Virus record (IMG/VR): IMGVR_UViG_3300031565_000438
Location: 1-21,688 of that record
Strand: one strand, 5' to 3'
DNA length: 21,688 bases
From: a virus
Below, piece by piece: positions 20,102 through 21,688 of the stretch. The notes beneath the pieces were generated by a model that saw only the letters and a program-made list of their open reading frames with translations, did no database searches and had not been told where the DNA came from. Position 1 is the first letter of the stretch. Each line of letters opens with the position of its first letter. The translations under genes were made by a program, and so were the position numbers.

Positions 20102-21648
20102 TGGGTTGGCCATATCAACAAAAACCACCTATGGGATGGCCATTAGACTACGATAGTGGTCTTGTGCCTGATGCTGGCTTCTGGCCTATGCTTGAAGGCT
20201 CAGGCGGTCAAGTCTTTGATTTGAGCGGGAATGGTACTACTGCAACATTGATGGGTACTGCTGCTTGGTCAACTGGCTCAATGGGGTCTCAGATAACTAC
20301 AGATGATAATGGTGATAATCATATTTTAATTAATACCCCATATCACGATTACAGTAATGGTTTTACATGGGTTTATTGGGCGAAAATTACAGAACCAGCA
20401 GCATTATGGAGTGAAGACACTATAATATATGGTTATCGAGACGATGATAACACAATAATGCTCTCTTTGGAACATCGAGACGGGACTTTATATTGGTTTA
20501 ATATAAGAATTGAATTTGGTGGTACAGTAGTATCAACCAAAAAGGTTTATACGGACGGTTGGCCTTTTGGAAATAGCATAGCTTGTTTTGTTGTTTCATG
20601 GGACAAGGCTACAATTCGGTTATATGCAAATGGTGTTGAACTTGTATCAATAGCTCAAGTCGCTGCACCTACAAATACAATGGGGCCAAGAACACTTGGC
20701 TCTACTTGTGCATGTGACTCAGTTATTTTTTCAGAATATTTACGTGCCTTATCTGCTTCTGAAATATCCCAACTCTACCGAGAGCCATTTTGTATGTTCA
20801 AAGACCCTGCCGAGATTGCTCTTCTCGGTGGTTATGTGTCAACAGGGGCATCGGTTAGCCCGTCTGCGTCAATATCACCGAGCGATTCCGTTAGTCCGAG
20901 TATATCTCCGAGTGCATCAGTTAGTCCATCGGCGTCTGTTTCTCCGAGCATTAGTCCTTCGGCATCTGTCTCACCGTCGATTAGTCCTTCGGCCTCGATT
21001 AGTCCTTCAGCTTCTGTTAGTCCAAGTATCAGTCCGTCCGCTTCAATTTCTCCTTCGGCTTCCGTCAGTCCATCCATAAGCCCATCAGCGTCTATCTCGC
21101 CGTCTGCGTCAGTATCACCGAGCATAAGCCCGTCAGCATCGGCTTCACCAAGTATTAGTCCATCTGCCTCGGTGAGTCCGTCAATTAGTCCGTCAGCATC
21201 AATTTCACCGTCTGCGTCTGTGAGTCCAAGCATTAGTCCCTCGGCATCGGTTAGTCCTTCTGCATCGGTTTCGCCATCAGTCAGTCCGAGCATTAGCCCT
21301 TCTGCTTCGATTTCGCCTTCAGCTTCAATTTCACCATCCATCAGCCCATCGGCTTCGCCGAGTTTGACAGGTTCGATTAGCCCGTCGGCATCCGTGAGTC
21401 CGAGCGCCAGTCCTTCTATTAGTCCGTCTGCTTCAGTTTCGCCTTCAATTTCACCGTCTGCTTCAGTTTCGCCTTCGATAAGTCCTTCTTCTTCGGCGTC
21501 ACCATCTATATCCCCATCTGCATCCGCAAGTCCGTCATATTTCTTCGGTGGTATCAATTACGAAGGCCCGATTACTCACATAAAAGTAGTGGGTGGAATA
21601 GTGACAGAAGTGAGGAATCTTACCAGTAGTACAAGGAGTGTCTTTTAA
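20101..21648 (+). CDS. LamG-like protein with long Ser-Pro repeat tail
   Basis: 515 residues. After a short MGWP-containing leader, residues 20-235 look like a concanavalin/LamG domain: GFWPMLEGSGGQVFDLSGNG, the central strands WFNIRIEFGG, and the usual ending ALSASEISQLYREPF. Residues 250-479 are almost entirely Ser-Pro repeat with SPSAS and SPSIS units. A short 36-residue end (YFFGGINYEGPITHIKVVGG and so on) looks like an anchor or capping segment. The likely role is a tail fibre or other surface-exposed virion protein with a carbohydrate-binding head and an extended stalk. The Ser-rich stalk is a plausible glycosylation target for the nearby enzymes. No signal peptide. Confidence 0.75.
   Translation: MGWPYQQKPPMGWPLDYDSGLVPDAGFWPMLEGSGGQVFDLSGNGTTATLMGTAAWSTGSMGSQITTDDNGDNHILINTPYHDYSNGFTWVYWAKITEPAALWSEDTIIYGYRDDDNTIMLSLEHRDGTLYWFNIRIEFGGTVVSTKKVYTDGWPFGNSIACFVVSWDKATIRLYANGVELVSIAQVAAPTNTMGPRTLGSTCACDSVIFSEYLRALSASEISQLYREPFCMFKDPAEIALLGGYVSTGASVSPSASISPSDSVSPSISPSASVSPSASVSPSISPSASVSPSISPSASISPSASVSPSISPSASISPSASVSPSISPSASISPSASVSPSISPSASASPSISPSASVSPSISPSASISPSASVSPSISPSASVSPSASVSPSVSPSISPSASISPSASISPSISPSASPSLTGSISPSASVSPSASPSISPSASVSPSISPSASVSPSISPSSSASPSISPSASASPSYFFGGINYEGPITHIKVVGGIVTEVRNLTSSTRSVF
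20848..21537 (+). repeat. Coding Ser-Pro repeat region
   Basis: About 230 codons made of near-uniform SPSAS, SPSIS and SASVSPS units. All six Ser codons (TCN and AGY) and many Pro, Ala, Val and Ile codons are mixed, so the DNA is only loosely repetitive while the protein pattern is kept. This points to selection on the protein and to avoidance of exact DNA repeats. A long antisense ORF arises as a side effect. Confidence 0.85.
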
Positions 21649-21688
21649 TGGCAACAACTAATATACCTGTGTTATCATCAAATACCGG
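21648..21688 (+). CDS. Start of next gene (cut by window)
   Basis: ATG at 21648 overlaps the previous stop (TAATG), with AAGGAG upstream. The visible peptide is MATTNIPVLSSNT. Its position suggests another tail or fibre gene, but it is too short to identify. Confidence 0.6.
   Translation, partial: MATTNIPVLSSNT

Noticed and set aside
20832-21557. 241-codon antisense ORF with an Asp/Gly-rich product resembling a calcium-binding repeat
   Set aside because: It mirrors the Ser-Pro repeat on the other strand. Its regular DADG/EADG pattern is a by-product of that repeat, and the sense frame has a LamG domain, a ribosome site and operon coupling.
1-21688. CRISPR array, integrase, lysis genes or tRNA genes
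   Set aside because: None is visible: no spaced repeats, no tyrosine or serine recombinase motifs, no holin/endolysin pair, no cloverleaf by eye.

Overview
This window is a stretch of tailed double-stranded DNA phage genome, or a prophage. It is densely packed with overlapping ATGA and TAATG junctions. The capsid and packaging module has podovirus (T7-like/short-tail) logic: a GpA-type terminase large subunit, a T7 gp8-like head-to-tail connector (portal), a scaffold, a Phage_capsid-type major capsid protein and a gp11-like tail tubular/adaptor protein. No tape-measure or tail-tube gene is seen after the capsid. TAA, TAG and TGA are all used as ordinary stops. No integrase, tRNA, CRISPR array or host housekeeping gene is visible. 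The host cannot be named from the sequence. No RNA polymerase gene lies in the window.

Layout. (1) 1-807: three small rightward genes, the first cut by the window edge. (2) 804-1826: a leftward operon of four very small genes, each preceded by a structured spacer. A near-consensus promoter (1948-1976) drives it through a leader whose two stems interleave. (3) 1827-2686: a control region with a tandem 11-bp repeat, candidate promoters in both directions and a strong rightward intrinsic terminator. (4) 2687-5241: small rightward genes, including a zinc-ribbon protein and a Terminase_2-like small subunit. Several of these carry a recurring AT-rich upstream motif around GGAATGTCAAGA. This block closes with an intrinsic terminator at 5291-5332. 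(5) 5353-14921: packaging and head genes in the order small helical protein, TerL, two small proteins, portal, small basic protein, Bbp19-like protein, coiled-coil/zinc protein, scaffold, capsid, a probable capsid-associated protein, four small structural-type genes and the tail adaptor. (6) 14921-19457: four glycosyltransferases and one methyltransferase-like protein in a tightly overlapping cassette inside the structural module. (7) 19457-21648: a structural-type protein, then a LamG-like protein ending in about 230 residues of Ser-Pro repeat. A further gene starts at the window edge.

How the parts may work together. Small early-type genes and a leftward control operon precede a packaging and virion-assembly module. 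The most striking feature is the glycosyltransferase/methyltransferase cassette, coupled by overlaps to genes leading into a Ser-rich repeat protein. Two of the glycosyltransferases are paralogues with a D-x-H motif. The arrangement recalls bacterial Ser-rich repeat adhesins that are O-glycosylated by neighbouring enzymes, and suggests a phage that may decorate its own virion protein with sugars. That link is inference; the gene content and layout are read directly from the sequence.
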